DNA of 64,000 bases from Sporothrix humicola. Lineage: Eukaryota > Ascomycota > Sordariomycetes > Ophiostomatales > Ophiostomataceae. The translations under genes and the position numbers were made by a program. Of the stretch, positions 42,236 through 54,948 are shown one piece after another. The stretch covers positions 1 through 64,000 of the forward strand of contig WNYE01000090.1 of the NCBI GenBank assembly GCA_021396245.1, in the 5' to 3' direction. Position 1 is the first letter of the stretch; each line of letters begins with the position of its first letter. Below the pieces are notes generated by a model. It did not search any database, was not told where the DNA came from, and saw only the letters and a list, made by a program, of their open reading frames with translations.

Positions 42236-42329
42236 GAGTCGTAAAGTCAAGATGATCTTGTCGTTTCGTTGATAGTCGGCGGCGTGTTGTCCGACGTGAG
42301 TTAAGTATTAGATATATTGGGTATATGTA

Positions 42330-42545
42330 TATTAAGAGGTGATGCTGATGGAGATGTAGATGGAGAAGAAAGAAAGAAGATGGTCAGGGAGGAAGAGGAG
42401 GATGATCAAGTACTTGTATGAGAATAAAGATCGAGAGAAGAATGTTGGAGGAGAGGATAATAAAAAGAAAATATAGGAGTATCGAGATATAAGAATAAGA
42501 ATAAGAAAAAAGAAAGGGGAGCAGAGGTCACAGGAAAAGAAAAGA
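42330..42545 (-). promoter_or_regulatory. Pyrimidine-rich tract upstream of flbC
   Basis: The plus strand is almost all A and G, so the flbC sense strand is a CT-rich tract of about 200 bases ending 250 bp before the ATG. CT tracts mark many filamentous-fungal promoters. Confidence 0.5.
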
Positions 42546-45500
42546 AGTAGGGATTGGCAATGGTCAAATAGGCAAATAGGCTTCTCCCGCAAGGTGAGGT
42601 CAGTCTTCGTTTTTACTCTCAAAAAGAAGAAAAGACGTCGACCAGGGCGTGAAAGTACCTCTGTGGGGGCGTGTGGGAGTGCAAGAGTGGGAGGTGTGCA
42701 GCGTATTTGGTGGTGGGAGTGAACTGGCAGTTGAAAGTCAAAAAGTGGGTAGTGGTAGTGGGAGTGGCAGTTTTGGTAGTGGCGTGGGAACAGCAAGACC
42801 GGGTGCCGCTGTTAGGGCACCTTTTAGTGTGTAGCTTTTACTTTTAGCTGTCAGCTCCTTTACTTTTTTTGGTGTCTTTTGGCGCGCTTCTGGGGCGGGT
42901 TCGTCGAAAGGGGAATAAAAGGAAAATAAAAGAGGAAAAAGGGAAGACAGCAAAAGAAAGAAAAAGAAAACAAAAGGAGACGACAGAGATGGGTCCCGAT
43001 CGGCAAGCCTTAAGTGCTTCCTGGGACCGGGGCGGACGAGAAGAAAGATGGAGATGGCAGTTGTTGTGAAGACGAGAGCCGTGTAGACGAGAGAACGAGA
43101 TAGAGCGAAGACAGGACGAGTGGGCGAGAGGACGAGCACGTTCTTGTTAGTTGAGTTACTTTTGGTGTTTGCCTCCAAGTCCTTCTCAAGCCAGACTAGA
43201 AGGAGAGGAGAAGCTTGAAAACCCTCGGCTCCCGTCAATGGTCAAAAGTGACTGGGTACTTGTCAATGTACCAGTACCGTACCTGGGTGGCAATAATGTC
43301 TGGTGCTTGTCGAGCTTGTTTAGTTTGCTGATATTTTGGTGTCAAGTCGGCTGGCGGTATTTGTTCACATCAAAGCTTTTGATATCAAGTCCACCAGTGC
43401 GCTCGGCATCTAATTACTGTTGTGATGATGTTAGCGGGCCCCAATCTGCCGTGCATGCAATGATAACAGATGAAGACATGGGCATGGGCAGATGCAGAAG
43501 CTCAAAAAGGAAAAAGAAAAAGACAGAGAAAAAGAAAAAAAGAAAAGAAATAACCACACAGACAAAAAGAGAAAAAGAAACAACAAGGCCGAGATAATGC
43601 CTTCCACCTTTCCTTTTTCCCACCCGCCGTGGCGGCCATGGCGGCCATGGCGGACCCGAATCAAGCACAAGACCAGCTGAGACTAACTCCCGAGACAGGC
43701 AAGACGGCGGGCAACAAACAACAGAAAGCATCGGACGATACAGAGCCAGACGGACGAGACATGAGGAAAAAGGAGAGACGAGGAAAGAAACATCCCTTTC
43801 CCAGCACCCACCCACTCACAAACAAACTCCGTCTGCACCCCAGTGACCCAATTCCCGCCAGTGCAAAGTGATCGACATCATCGCATCGCCCCCATCTCTT
43901 TTTGACTAGATTTTTGACTAGAAAATCTCCCAGGAAAATAAACAGTGGAGAAAACAACAAGTCAATGTTCCCCTTACCTTTGTTTCGGTTCTGATGTGGT
44001 GTTGGAGCGACCGCAAGAGCCAGCTGGAGAGAAACCCAAAGGAGTGATCTCGGCTTTTTCCTTGAGAAAGGCTGTCTTTTTAAATTGAGTTATTTCGAAG
44101 AAGACCTGAAATCAGAAAACTCCAGTCTGGTCAGAGGGGTGTGTTCTTTGTTGTGAGAGCGTTCTGGTTGTCTTTTTCCTCTTCTCTCCTATCGACAACC
44201 TCCTTTGCCGCGAGGAATGAAGATTGTTCGGTAGTTGTCGCCGGGAGATGGCGGACAGGTGAAAGAACGGAAAGAACGACAACAATGACAGCCGTCCTCA
44301 GATATGTCCGATTGTCAAAGCACCGGAACAAGTGGACAAACAATGGAATAGACTGTGGAATAGACAGGAAAACAACGGAAACGGAATTGCAGACAAGGTA
44401 AACGGTGAGCGGCGTGATTGTCGGTGATGGACAGTGGGTTGTGTATATCAAAAGTCAATACTGCAGTCAATGCTTCGTCAAAGCTCAGGAGCAACAGTCA
44501 AAGCTTTGAGCTTCAAGCTTCAAGCTCGAGAGCACGAGCTTGAGGAGAGCACGTTGTTGATGTCGATTGTGAATGGCGTGTGGCGGCGCGGAGGACACGG
44601 AAACGGGGTGCATGTGCGTGTTGCTTGTTGCTTGTTGCTCTCAGGAAAGGATCAAAAAGACAAAAAGAGAAAGATCGACGTCGGCGATGAGATGAACTAG
44701 CTTCTGGGTAAGGAGTAGTGTACGGAGTAGTGCAGTGTAGCTGGATGAGGGGATATCAAGTGCCGTGATGGTCGACGTCGTGTTAGTCGAGACAAAGAAG
44801 GAAATTGTCAAAATGGAGGTCGTCAAAATGAAAAGTCGACATCAATGATGATGAATTCAACCCCACCGACTTTTTCTTGTCTACGACTGTGTTCGACACA
44901 AAATGCTACGGAAAATACTGCGGGAAGAGAACAGACATTACGTGTGGAGGCAAAGAAGACTGTGCACAAGAAGTGCACACAGGAAAAAGACTCGCAAAAA
45001 ATGCAACGAATACAGCAGAATGCAACAAAATGCAACAAAAAGAGGGGCGTGCAATGAACGTTGTAACAACAGGACAGGACGTGCGTGAAGAGGAATACAG
45101 AAGAAAAGAGAGTTTACTGTGTACTTTACGTGGACGTTGCGAGCGGTTTTCTTGGTTCTTGGAAGAGGGCAGTCAGAGGGGTGGGAATAAAAGAAGGGTG
45201 TTGACCGGGGAGGGGGTGTCTGGGTAAGGCACAAAGCCAGAAGACGCCAGACAGATGGAAAAGTGAGATACGGAGGAAAGAATACAGTGAACACTGCTGA
45301 ATGACGGAGCACAAAAGGGTGGGTCCATGAGAGAACCTGAGAGGAGAGAACTCTGAGAGGGAATAACAGACCTGTTAAGAGCTTGTAGAGACGTGCAGAT
45401 GTAGACTGCAGACTGCAGACTGCATACGACATGGGAAAGGCAAGCAGAAGGAAAATGGCACTCTGGATCTAGGATGCTGCAGAGACAACGTCTGAACGGC

Positions 45501-47000
45501 TAGGTTTTTTGAGTTTTTTTGACAAAAAAGACAGCAAGAGTCGTATTGGTCTGGCCGCGTGCTGTCCTGTCACGTCCTGTCACGTCTTGTGTCTTGTGCA
45601 GGGTCTTGAGGGGTCAGGTCTTGAGGGACCAGGGCTGCATTAAGTTCGAGGGTTGAGGGAATAAAGAGTGACAACGAGAACGGACATTGAAAAGACACGC
45701 TCGACACTCGACACTTTCACACAAACTCTACAAGTAATGTCCATATGACCCGTGACCACGATGGACAGAAGCACATGCATGCACAGAACAAAGATGCCTG
45801 CAAGATACTCGACGAGAAGCAGACAGAAAGATATGGGGCGGATGTTTCTTTTGGCGGAAGTGGCAAAAGGGTTTTGTGACAACAAATGGTACAAGAGATA
45901 TCTACACAGTCAATGACGAGCAAAAATACGAGGGTAGGGCTGTGCAAGTGTGTCTTGTGACTGAGAATACTGAGGGCAGACATGAAGATGAGATACATAA
46001 GGAGTACTATGACGAAAGTCTGTCAGGGGTGTGTGGTAGGGAAAGGCCAGGGACAGGGCCACAAAGGAAAGGGAGAGGAATAGGATATGTCGGGGATGTA
46101 ATAGTGTAGAAAGGCAGAATGGGAAAAGGCAGAAATGTAAATTGTGAAATAGAAATGTGTCTGTGTGTGTCTTGAGGCTTGTGTCTTGTGGTGGTGTGTG
46201 GCAACAAGAATCTTGGTCTAAGGACCAGGGTTTTTGGCGTCCGGGGGGCTGTTAGTGTGGTAAGGGTCACTGAAAGTATGAAAAAGGAATACGATAAGGA
46301 AAGGTACAACAGACAAAAGAAAAGCCACAGCGGACCGCAAACGAAGAGACTATAAGACTAAAAGACTAAAAGACGGCACCCAAGCACCAAGAACCAAGAA
46401 CAAGGAGGAGAACAGGGCGGGCAAAGAAAAAGGAAAGAAAGAAACGCCATCAAAAGAAATGATACAGAGGCTGAGAGGACACTAAAGAGAGACAGCAATG
46501 TGCCAAAAGACAAGTCCCTAATAGGTGCCAAAAGATGCCTAAAGATGCCAAAATGTGCCAAGCCATCGACAGGGCCGAATGCCTTTTTGCACTAGACCGT
46601 CTGGAGAGAAGTTCGGGGTTTGGGAGGACGAAAAATGCGAATGAAGACACAAAAGACGAGACAAAAGAAATGACATTGGAAAAGAGGAGATGATATCGTC
46701 ATAAGGAAAGTCATAGGGCCAGAGACGGCAGATGTTTCCCCAGACTAAATGTTGAAACAAGCCAGTCGACGCTGGAAAAGTCCGGACTGAAGCCGGATTC
46801 AACACGGGCGAAGCAGCGGTGGATGTAATTCATCACAGAGTTCCTTCGCATTCACAAGACAAAAAGCGGAGGTCATTCTTGCTCCGCGACTGGCCAGAAT
46901 AAGAAATGGTAACGAGATGGCCTGGTCTGGTCTGGTATCTGGTTTGCGAGGTAAAGAGATGGCGACAAACGGCTCATGCTGGCCAGAATTAATCATGAAT
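42546..47000. other. Gene-free stretch, part 1
   Basis: No supportable gene. Purine-rich tracts occur at 42910-42990 and 43490-43590 (plus strand). Short open frames lack domains and overlap one another in several frames. A direct repeat CGTCCTGTCA lies near 45565-45590, followed by two GGTCTTGAGGG words. This may be upstream control sequence of flbC or hold a non-coding transcript; neither can be shown here. Confidence 0.5.
44520..44543. repeat. 9-bp stem inverted repeat
   Basis: TCAAGCTCG and CGAGCTTGA are exact complements around a 6-nt loop. It is directly preceded by tandem GCTTCAA words. Confidence 0.8.
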
Positions 47001-50000
47001 TAATGTTCTTAATTCTCTCCTAATTGCTAGTTCTCTCCACTCTTGCACGCGAGCTTTTGTCTTTTTTGTCTCCTTTTTGTTCTCTTCGTTCTCTCGTCTC
47101 CTTCATGTGCTACAAACGTCGATTGACTCTCCACGGCATGTTGCGTTACCTCTTTGCCTCACCTCGTGCGTTTCAAAAAGACCGGTTTTCGTCCCTTGTC
47201 GTTGTCGTTTGACGTCCCTCTTTCTCTTTGGTCTTCAAGTCTTCACTGCTACCCTGTTTTTTGTCTTTTTTTTACCTTCCCTTTGCGCACATTGCAGTTG
47301 GTCCTGGCCCGTCTGATTGGCCACCCATTATGTCATTGGTCTGAGCGTGTCATATTATTGGCTGGGTGGGCTGTAATTCCCCGCTTTTCTCTTTCTTTTT
47401 CCTTTCTTTCTTTCTTGCTGTATGGACGGAACTTGCCCCAGCCGTTCTCGTTCGTCGAAACGACACGTCTTTCTGAAAGACGCCCTCGCTTTACAAAAGA
47501 ACCAAAATTATGTGGCACAGCAATAAGCTTTTGAGAGTGCAGCATCTCGTCAGCAATGGTACTTGTACTTCCAACAAGCACTCTCTGTATATGTAAATAC
47601 CGACCGACTGGAAAGAAAGAATTTAGACTTGACAAAAAAAGAGCCCAGTCTTGTTACTGGGAAGACGAGTTTCGATTCTCCAGCAGAATACTCCGACACA
47701 AGGTCCTCCTGCCTGAAAGAGAATGGCTGGAGGGGAGAAGAGGGACCAGTAAAGACCCAGAAAGAGGGACCACTGAAAAGACCCAGAGGCAAAGACAAGG
47801 GGCTGCACGGAGAATTAATTCAAACTGGCGTCACCAGTCCAATCACCCGCGACTGTCGCCCAGGTCCCAAGACTCGGGTGGCTTTCAGGGTCCTGATAGT
47901 ACAGTCCAGGGCATTAGGGGAGCCCTGCAGTCACTGGAAAGGGAAAGGGAAATCTGATGCAGCAATTCTCCTAGCGTCGACAAGACTGACAAGGAGTCAA
48001 GAGCCTCTCAAAAGGGCCCCTTGAGGCTCTCCAAAAAGTCCTTCAAGATGATCTGAAGATGATCCTAAGACGATCATCAGAGAATCCCATCTCCATGGTT
48101 ATTGTTCTTGTCAAATCCATTGTCCAGTTGCATTCCTGCAGATGTTGATTCAAATGTTCCTTCATCTTTCTCAAGTACCCCTCAGTAATAATATCAATTT
48201 GTATCGTTCTTCCACTAATAATTCCTTGATGTAAGCGGGGCATTTTCTCAATTACTTTTCTTCTTCTTCCCCTCCTTCTTACTTTACCTGCAACAAACAC
48301 CGCCTGCATTTCCTGGTTTTTCTGTCATCTTGCCGTCTTTTACTTTGGGCCTATTTCTTTATCTCCTTCACTCCCCGTTGGCCTGTGCTTTTTATCCAGA
48401 GGTCTCCTGTAGTCTGTCCTGTGACAAAAGTCGTCTCCTCATTTTGGATTTCTACCCTCTCCACGTCATTTTTGTCATAACGACCTATTCGGGATAGTCT
48501 CGTCTGACGTCTGTGGCGTCTTTTTGGTTTTTAGTGGTTAATTTATTTTTATTTTAGGTTCGCTGTAGCACACTATGAATGTAAGACGGCACGAGACGGG
48601 TAGCACAAAGAAGACGAACACAGTGTCCTACCTTGCTCACAAAAGACCCTTTGGCTTTTTTTCATCGTTTTTCTTGGTATTTTATCTTCCGTGCTAGCTC
48701 GAGTAGATTCGGTCCTCCACTCCGCCATCTAGATCCAAAGCAGGAGGAAGAAGGCCGCCAGGGAGACGACCAAGACAAACGACAGAAACGAGAGACAGTA
48801 GGGAGAAGATGACGGCAAAGGCGACAGAAGAGATGACAACAAGCGACAAATACAATGACAACAGCGTGGATGAAAGAATGGACGGAAAACACTACAAGAC
48901 AGAGGACGTGAGCATGTAGAGAAAGTCGATACAAAAGACAAGGACACGACGGGAAAATGTCACAAACAGAGGACAACACGAGCAGAAGAAAGACGAGAAA
49001 CAAAAAGAGGACGTGCACGACGGCGAACAAGACGAAGGCGAAAAGGACAAAATGGAGAGAAGTGAAAATTAATTTGAAATAATTTAGTCAAGTCTCCTCA
49101 AAAAGACCAGACAGAAAGAGGAAACAAAGGCCGCCGGAACTTGCCATGACTTTTTGCAAGGCTTGACTGTGTAGAAAGTATCTCATACGAAGAAAGCGAG
49201 CAAGCTGGACTGCGAAAAAATAGGAATATTTTAATTCAAATTCAAACGCATGTGGTTGAACGGCGAGAACGGCTGTTCGATCACTTACACTCATCTTAAT
49301 CTGTATGTATCAAATAAATGCAAATCTCCAGGTCGTCAATCGTTAATCGTATCAATGTCCCCTTGCAGCCCTTTTCGGTGTCGATGCTCTCTCTTTTGAG
49401 ATCTGGCTATGGCCCAAAACAGAGGGGGCGTGTTCCAATATTACAACGGCCATCGACGATCGCGGCAGACGGGCGAGGCGAGCGAGACGAGACGAGAGGG
49501 GGCCAGCACAAAAAAAAATAAAGAATAAAAAAAAATAAGAATAAGAAATCCGACGACCATCGAAAAGGGAAACAAGGGCGGACGCTCTCCCGAGTTGTTG
49601 GCACTACGTGAGAGGGACTGCCTTTTTCAGTTTACAGGTGTGGCCACTGCAGTTCAGTGTGTGTCCACTGCAGCTGCACTTTTAGACGCTAACGCAGAGT
49701 GCGCCGCGCTAAAAAGACTAGCGCCGTGAAAGCCGGTTCTGAGAGACAAGAGCGAGAACTCAGAGAACTGCGCTGTGGGGACCTGCAGCGAAACTCCGAC
49801 GCCAAAAAAGTGCGCTAACAAAATCCACTTTAGGCCTCTGGGCCTGTCCTGTCTCTGCCTGTCGCTTCCCCACAGGGCGCATACAGCGGCTTTTGCCATT
49901 CCTTAGGGCAGGTCCAGTGTCGTTCATTCTCTAGTGTCTGGTCTCTTGCAAGTCTTTCACAGTGACGCCCTAGAGCCGCAGGGCCGCCTGTGGTTGGCGG

Positions 50001-52200
50001 ATATAAGGCTTGTCCGCTGCACTCAACCGCTCAATCCCGTAACACCACAAAAAACCGGGAGAGCCTCTTTCTTGACTGTCGACGTTCCGACTTCCCTGTT
50101 CCTTGTCATCTTTTTAGGCTCATCTGGCGTCTGCGTCTGCGGTCTGGGCTGGCTCGGGCTGGGTCTTGTTCGTCGTTCCCTCCCAACCCCAACCTCACTT
50201 TGTTCAAAAAGGGTTGGAAGATGCGCGCAGCGGGTAGGGAAAGAGGGGCACCAAAAAGAAGAGCGACAGGGGTTCTTGATGATGATGTGGGAGGAGGATG
50301 GGTGTGAATGCTGTGGACTGTGGATGGTGAAGAGATGGATGAGAAGAATTCAAAAAAGAGAGACAGACGACAACAGACGGTGAACATGGCCGAGGCTACT
50401 TTCTTTTTTTCTTCTTCCTTATGTCTTTCCATTTTCTTGCCTCCAGCTCGGACCAGTTCACGCCCATGCTTCTGTTCAACGGCCGCGGACCCGTGAAGGA
50501 TTGGATGCTGGATACGGAGGAGATGCTGCGAACATGACAAGTGAAGGGAGGATGCTGGCGACAATCAGGGTCTTTATTGGAGTGAGGTCTTTTCTGCTTA
50601 TTGTTTTTCACATTCTTACATTTTGTACTTATAGCACTATTCTACGGTGAACCTCCACTTACACTGATCCTATGATGCTCAAGTGATGTTACTGACGACA
50701 TCGTTAAAGATATGATGCCTGTCTTTTGCATCTGATTGTACATCTGTACATTGTACATCTGTATCCATATGAACATCATTGCACATCTTCCATCTTCCCC
50801 GTGCTGTTGGAAACGAAAAGAGTGGCTCGAGCAGAGTGGCTTCCCTCTCCTGTTCCCATTGCGGATGTGCCGCCTGCCGATCCTCGACCGAACAGGAACC
50901 AAAAGCCTGTGGCCAGTTGGGTGGGAAAAGGGAGATGGACAGTGATGGGCAGACACTTACTGTTCTGAGTTTTAGAGGGGGAGGGCACTACACCAGAATG
51001 GGCTTCAGAGGGAGTTTGGTGAGTTTGGTGAGTTTGGGGAGTTTGTGAGAAAAAACACACAAAACACTGGCTCCGGTACTTGGACGATCAACCCCCAGAG
51101 AACCCAGAGAGCCAGCCCATTGAAACAGTCGCGCTCTTTGTGTCAAGGCTTGTCTTCAGGTGCATCGGGCTCCGATAGGCGATAAACGAAAAAATAGGGG
51201 AGGGGGCCAAAAACCAAAAAGGAAGCCAAAGGGAAACTAAGGCAGGGCAAACACCAAAGGAGGGGGGTAAACTGCCTGACTGCACATAAAAGAGGAGCCA
51301 CAGGGGGGTGCAAAGGTGGACGACGGAGGTAAAAGGAGGCACAAAATATGGGGTATTGGATTTTAGGGGATAACGGCAAAGGGGATAAGGGGAAGACGAT
51401 CTTCCTTTTTTTTTCTTGGGTGGGAAAACCTTCCGAACGCCCCCCTCCTTTTTTTACTTATATTCTTTTGAGTAACGGAGCTTGGTCCCAAGGAAAGAAA
51501 AGACGAAACAAATCCACGACGATCTGAAGAGAACTCCGAAGAAAAGATGGAAAGTCCAGAAAAGGGGCAACGAAAGCCGAAAGAAGAAGGCGGACGCGGG
51601 CTTGTACCCCGTCTTGACGAAACTCTCCGTGTACGTGAAGAAAAGGGAAAGGGGGAATCAGATAACCATGTCAATCATCAATCGCCAGTGTCGACATCAT
51701 TCTGAATTAACGACATCTGCCGTTGAAGACTCGGAAGTGAGCACTTTATTGCACAAGCACGAGATTTGTTGCTTCTGTTTTCGTAGTCACTCTTTACTGT
51801 CTTTGCGCGTGCTTCTTTTGGGTAATTCCATTTGTCCATTCACTTTCAGAGTACCCCTTTCTTCGCCTTATTTTTTGAAAGAAAAAATTGCCTCTCGCCC
51901 CTTGCCCCTGGCTACCCATTCGTGCTATTCGTGCTATTCTTCGGCATTTCTGCCTGCCAGTGCTCTCGCTTTGACATATTGTTTTCGTTTTCGTGGACGT
52001 TTTTCTATCAAATCTCTACCGCGGCTTTTAGATAACGGCTGTCGACATTTCGACATTCTACACTCGCTTCCGCAGCCTCGTTGTCGCGAGCCTCTGCCTC
52101 GCTAGATTTCCCATTTCTAAACAAAAGAATCACAGCGAGATAGAGATGTCCGGAGAAACTCAATCAGGCTGAGTATTTGAGATTGGTCATTGGATGCTCC
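47001..52200. other. Gene-free stretch, part 2
   Basis: No supportable gene. The 88-codon minus frame at 48043-48309 is protein-like in composition but unrecognised. The 207-codon plus frame at 51482-52105 is mostly basic then Ser/Leu/Phe-rich with no domain. Pyrimidine-rich sequence occurs around 47040-47280. Confidence 0.5.
51012..51047. repeat. 9-bp minisatellite
   Basis: Four adjacent copies of GAGTTTGGT, the last two with one or two changes. Confidence 0.9.
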
Positions 52201-52306
52201 ATGAGGTGTAGAATAAGTCGTGATATCTTTTTTGTTCTCCGGCCAATTTTAATTCTTGTAAATAAAAATGAAGTAAAATAATTACAGAATAATAAAAATT
52301 GAACAA

Positions 52307-52326
52307 ATTTTTTTTTAAAAAAAAAT
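52307..52326. repeat. T9A9 palindrome in an AT-rich spot
   Basis: A run of nine T is followed directly by nine A, flanked by A and T, giving a 20-bp perfect palindrome inside about 110 bp of mostly A/T. Confidence 0.9.
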
Positions 52327-53078
52327 CAAAGTCACCAAATCAAAGATAATTGTAAACGGCCCTTCTACACCAACTTACGCAATTGCATCGTGCTTGTTGA
52401 CTTTTCATCACTTTTCTTCACTCTTCCTTGAAGCAGATTTCAGAGTATCAAGTTGTCATTCTTGTCTTCAAGTCTCGACCTGTCCAACCCTTGTTTCTTT
52501 TTGGTAGACACCCCTGTCACCCATCTCCACCATTGTAGATGGTGGTCGGCGACCAAAGAAGAGCAGGCCTGACTGTGGAAAGAAGAAAAAAGACAGAAAG
52601 ACAAGAGGCTGCCGTGGCTGCGTCGAATGCATCCACTTGCGGTTCTGTACCCTGCCTGGTCTGTCCTGTCAATGGGCCAAAAAGGACGACAGGGGGTATG
52701 TTATCTTGCCTCTTGTCAAGCCTCTGACGCAAGTCCGCCACCAAATTCCTCGAAAAGGAGGACCACCAGGACACCATCAGCTTTCGCGGGAGCAAGGATC
52801 GAAGCCGGTGGCCCAGTGGTGGCCCAGTGGAGTGAGAAAGCTGACAGAGTCTTCTGTGAGGGACTGCCCAAAAGAGGTATCCGCAGAACTTGTTTGTCTT
52901 GTTTTGTGCAAGCTTCAGCTCAACACCCCTGGCCCTGCACAACTGCCCAACTGCCAGAACAGCACTAACAAGACGCGCCATGTCCGCTTTGGGATTGCAA
53001 ACAGCCAGAAAGGCCCTCCATTTCAATATCGTTGATGTCCTTGATTTTTGGCAGTCGGAATCCAATCATTATCGTTTT

Positions 53079-53102
53079 CTTTTTCTTTTTCTTTTTCTTT
53101 TT
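53079..53102. repeat. CTTTTT hexamer microsatellite
   Basis: Four perfect copies of CTTTTT in pyrimidine-rich surroundings. Confidence 0.9.
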
Positions 53103-53232
53103 AATGCTTTTTTATGTTTCTTTTTGACGTTTCTTTCTCCCTCATTTGCCTCCCCCTTCCGCTTAATCTGGCCTTGCACAGGGCCAAAGGACGACGGACG
53201 CCGGAATGGGAACTAACACAGACAAAAAGAGG

Positions 53233-53284
53233 CCAAAATGGGAGCCAAATGGAAACCAAATGGGAACCAAATGGGAACCAAAAG
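53233..53284. repeat. 11-bp minisatellite
   Basis: Copies of CCAAATGGGAA, two exact and adjacent, preceded by one 11-bp and one 12-bp variant and followed by a partial copy. Confidence 0.9.
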
Positions 53285-54908
53285 AAACGAACAGGCACCA
53301 GAACACACCAAGAGACACCTAACGGAGCCGGGAGGAAGGCGCAGCAGCTGTTAGCTTGTTAGCTTGTTAGTGTTTCTCCATCTCCCATGTCTCCATTTCC
53401 AAGGCACGGGAGACGGACCTGACGTCGCTTCGATGTCGAGATTTAATCCACAAGAATTAGTTAAGAATTAATCCTCTTTGCTTTCCAACAGCTTGGACGC
53501 CAGCGCCAGCTTGTGTCGGGTCAACCAGTAAGAAGCGAGCTTGCGCCAGTTTCAAGACCAGCTGGACACCGCTTTGGCCAGAGAGTGCGACGTTGATGAA
53601 GGCTGTGTTTAATCCTGTTGCCGGCGTCAACATGTGATTGCAAGATAATGAAAAATGAAACGAACAATCAAAACCGAGAAACAAAAGTTGGCCACTGCGG
53701 GGCCGTGCTTTATCTGAGGAGGAGGCGTCACCATGATTCAAGTTCACGCCCACAAATCGTGATTTATCAATGACTTCGGCTGATGGCCTCGGTCTTCATA
53801 TGTCAGACGGCATGCCGTAAAAAAGGGAGGAATACTGTGGTACACGGAGGTCGGAGCCCGCTCCGTGTTTTTTGCTCCCTTTTTTACGCTCAAATGTTGC
53901 CTTCCCCCCTCGCGGCTGTGCAATCGATGATGACAGACTGCGGGGTGGTAATACACAGACCAGAACAAAATCCCTGACGATAAAATAGAAACGTCAATTC
54001 GTAAAAGTGGTGGTATACAGCAATACAACATACATCGTCCATATTGGCATGTCGTTGATTGAGGTTGTTAGTCGTCAATCGCCCCTTCCTTTCCTGTCGG
54101 ACAAGAGCTCCTGTTTCTTTCCCTTTGTGGTCAGACTTTGCGGGCCCCTCCCGCCTTCTCCGTCGCCTTCTGTATTTGGCTCCAAGTGTCCGTCGTCCTC
54201 CATCGTGCCTTCCTCCAGTGGTCATTTTGGCAGCCATTCCTACTCATTCCTTCTGTTTTTCTGACAGACCTGACCCCTGCTCCTTCCCGCCCTGCACTTG
54301 CACTTCCCGTCCGCGCTCTTGCTCCCCAAGGCTAGCCTTGCGCGCAGCCGCCGCTAGTTTTGGAGGAGACAAGAGACATTGAAAGGCACTGATTTAGGGC
54401 CGGCGAGGACACCGCGCCAGCAAGGAATTCCAAATTACTTGGAGACAAGACTCGAAGAAAATAGAAAATAGAAAATACACTTTGAACACCGAGCCTTGGT
54501 CACCGAGGATTGCGTGATTGCGTGATTGAACGTGACCTTTGGCTGAGAAAAGTTCTCGGCCTGGCGCAAATTAATTCTGGACCTGACAAGACCGACACGA
54601 CTGACACGGCAAGAGCTTCGGGATGCAAAGTCAAAAGCTTGTGCTCGAGTCTGTTTCCTGTTCTGTTTCCCGGTCCTGTTCTGTTCTTGTTTCTTGTTTC
54701 CTGATTTAGGGTTCCGCTTTTTGCTTTAACTCTGTATCTGGAGGATATCTCCCGATGACATGACCCCCATTTACTTTACTTGGGGTTCAATCTTGTCTGC
54801 ATTTCTGTCATTGTCAACCCCTGCTCACAGTAAATTATGGCATGCCCCCATGATGAGGAGAGTGAGAGCCCCAAATTGGGTGAGAGCAAGATCCCAGAAA
54901 CCAAAGAG

Positions 54909-54948
54909 CCCAATTCCCAAATTCCCAAATTCCCAAATTCCCAAATTT
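54909..54948. repeat. 8-bp minisatellite
   Basis: Four perfect copies of CCCAAATT (54916-54947) preceded by a 7-bp variant. Confidence 0.92.

Noticed and set aside
48043..48309. 88-codon minus frame with protein-like composition
   Set aside because: Short and unrecognised, with no supporting splice partner or promoter; a homology search would be needed to revive it.
51482..52105. 207-codon plus frame
   Set aside because: Basic then hydrophobic low-information sequence, no domain and no conserved-looking motif.
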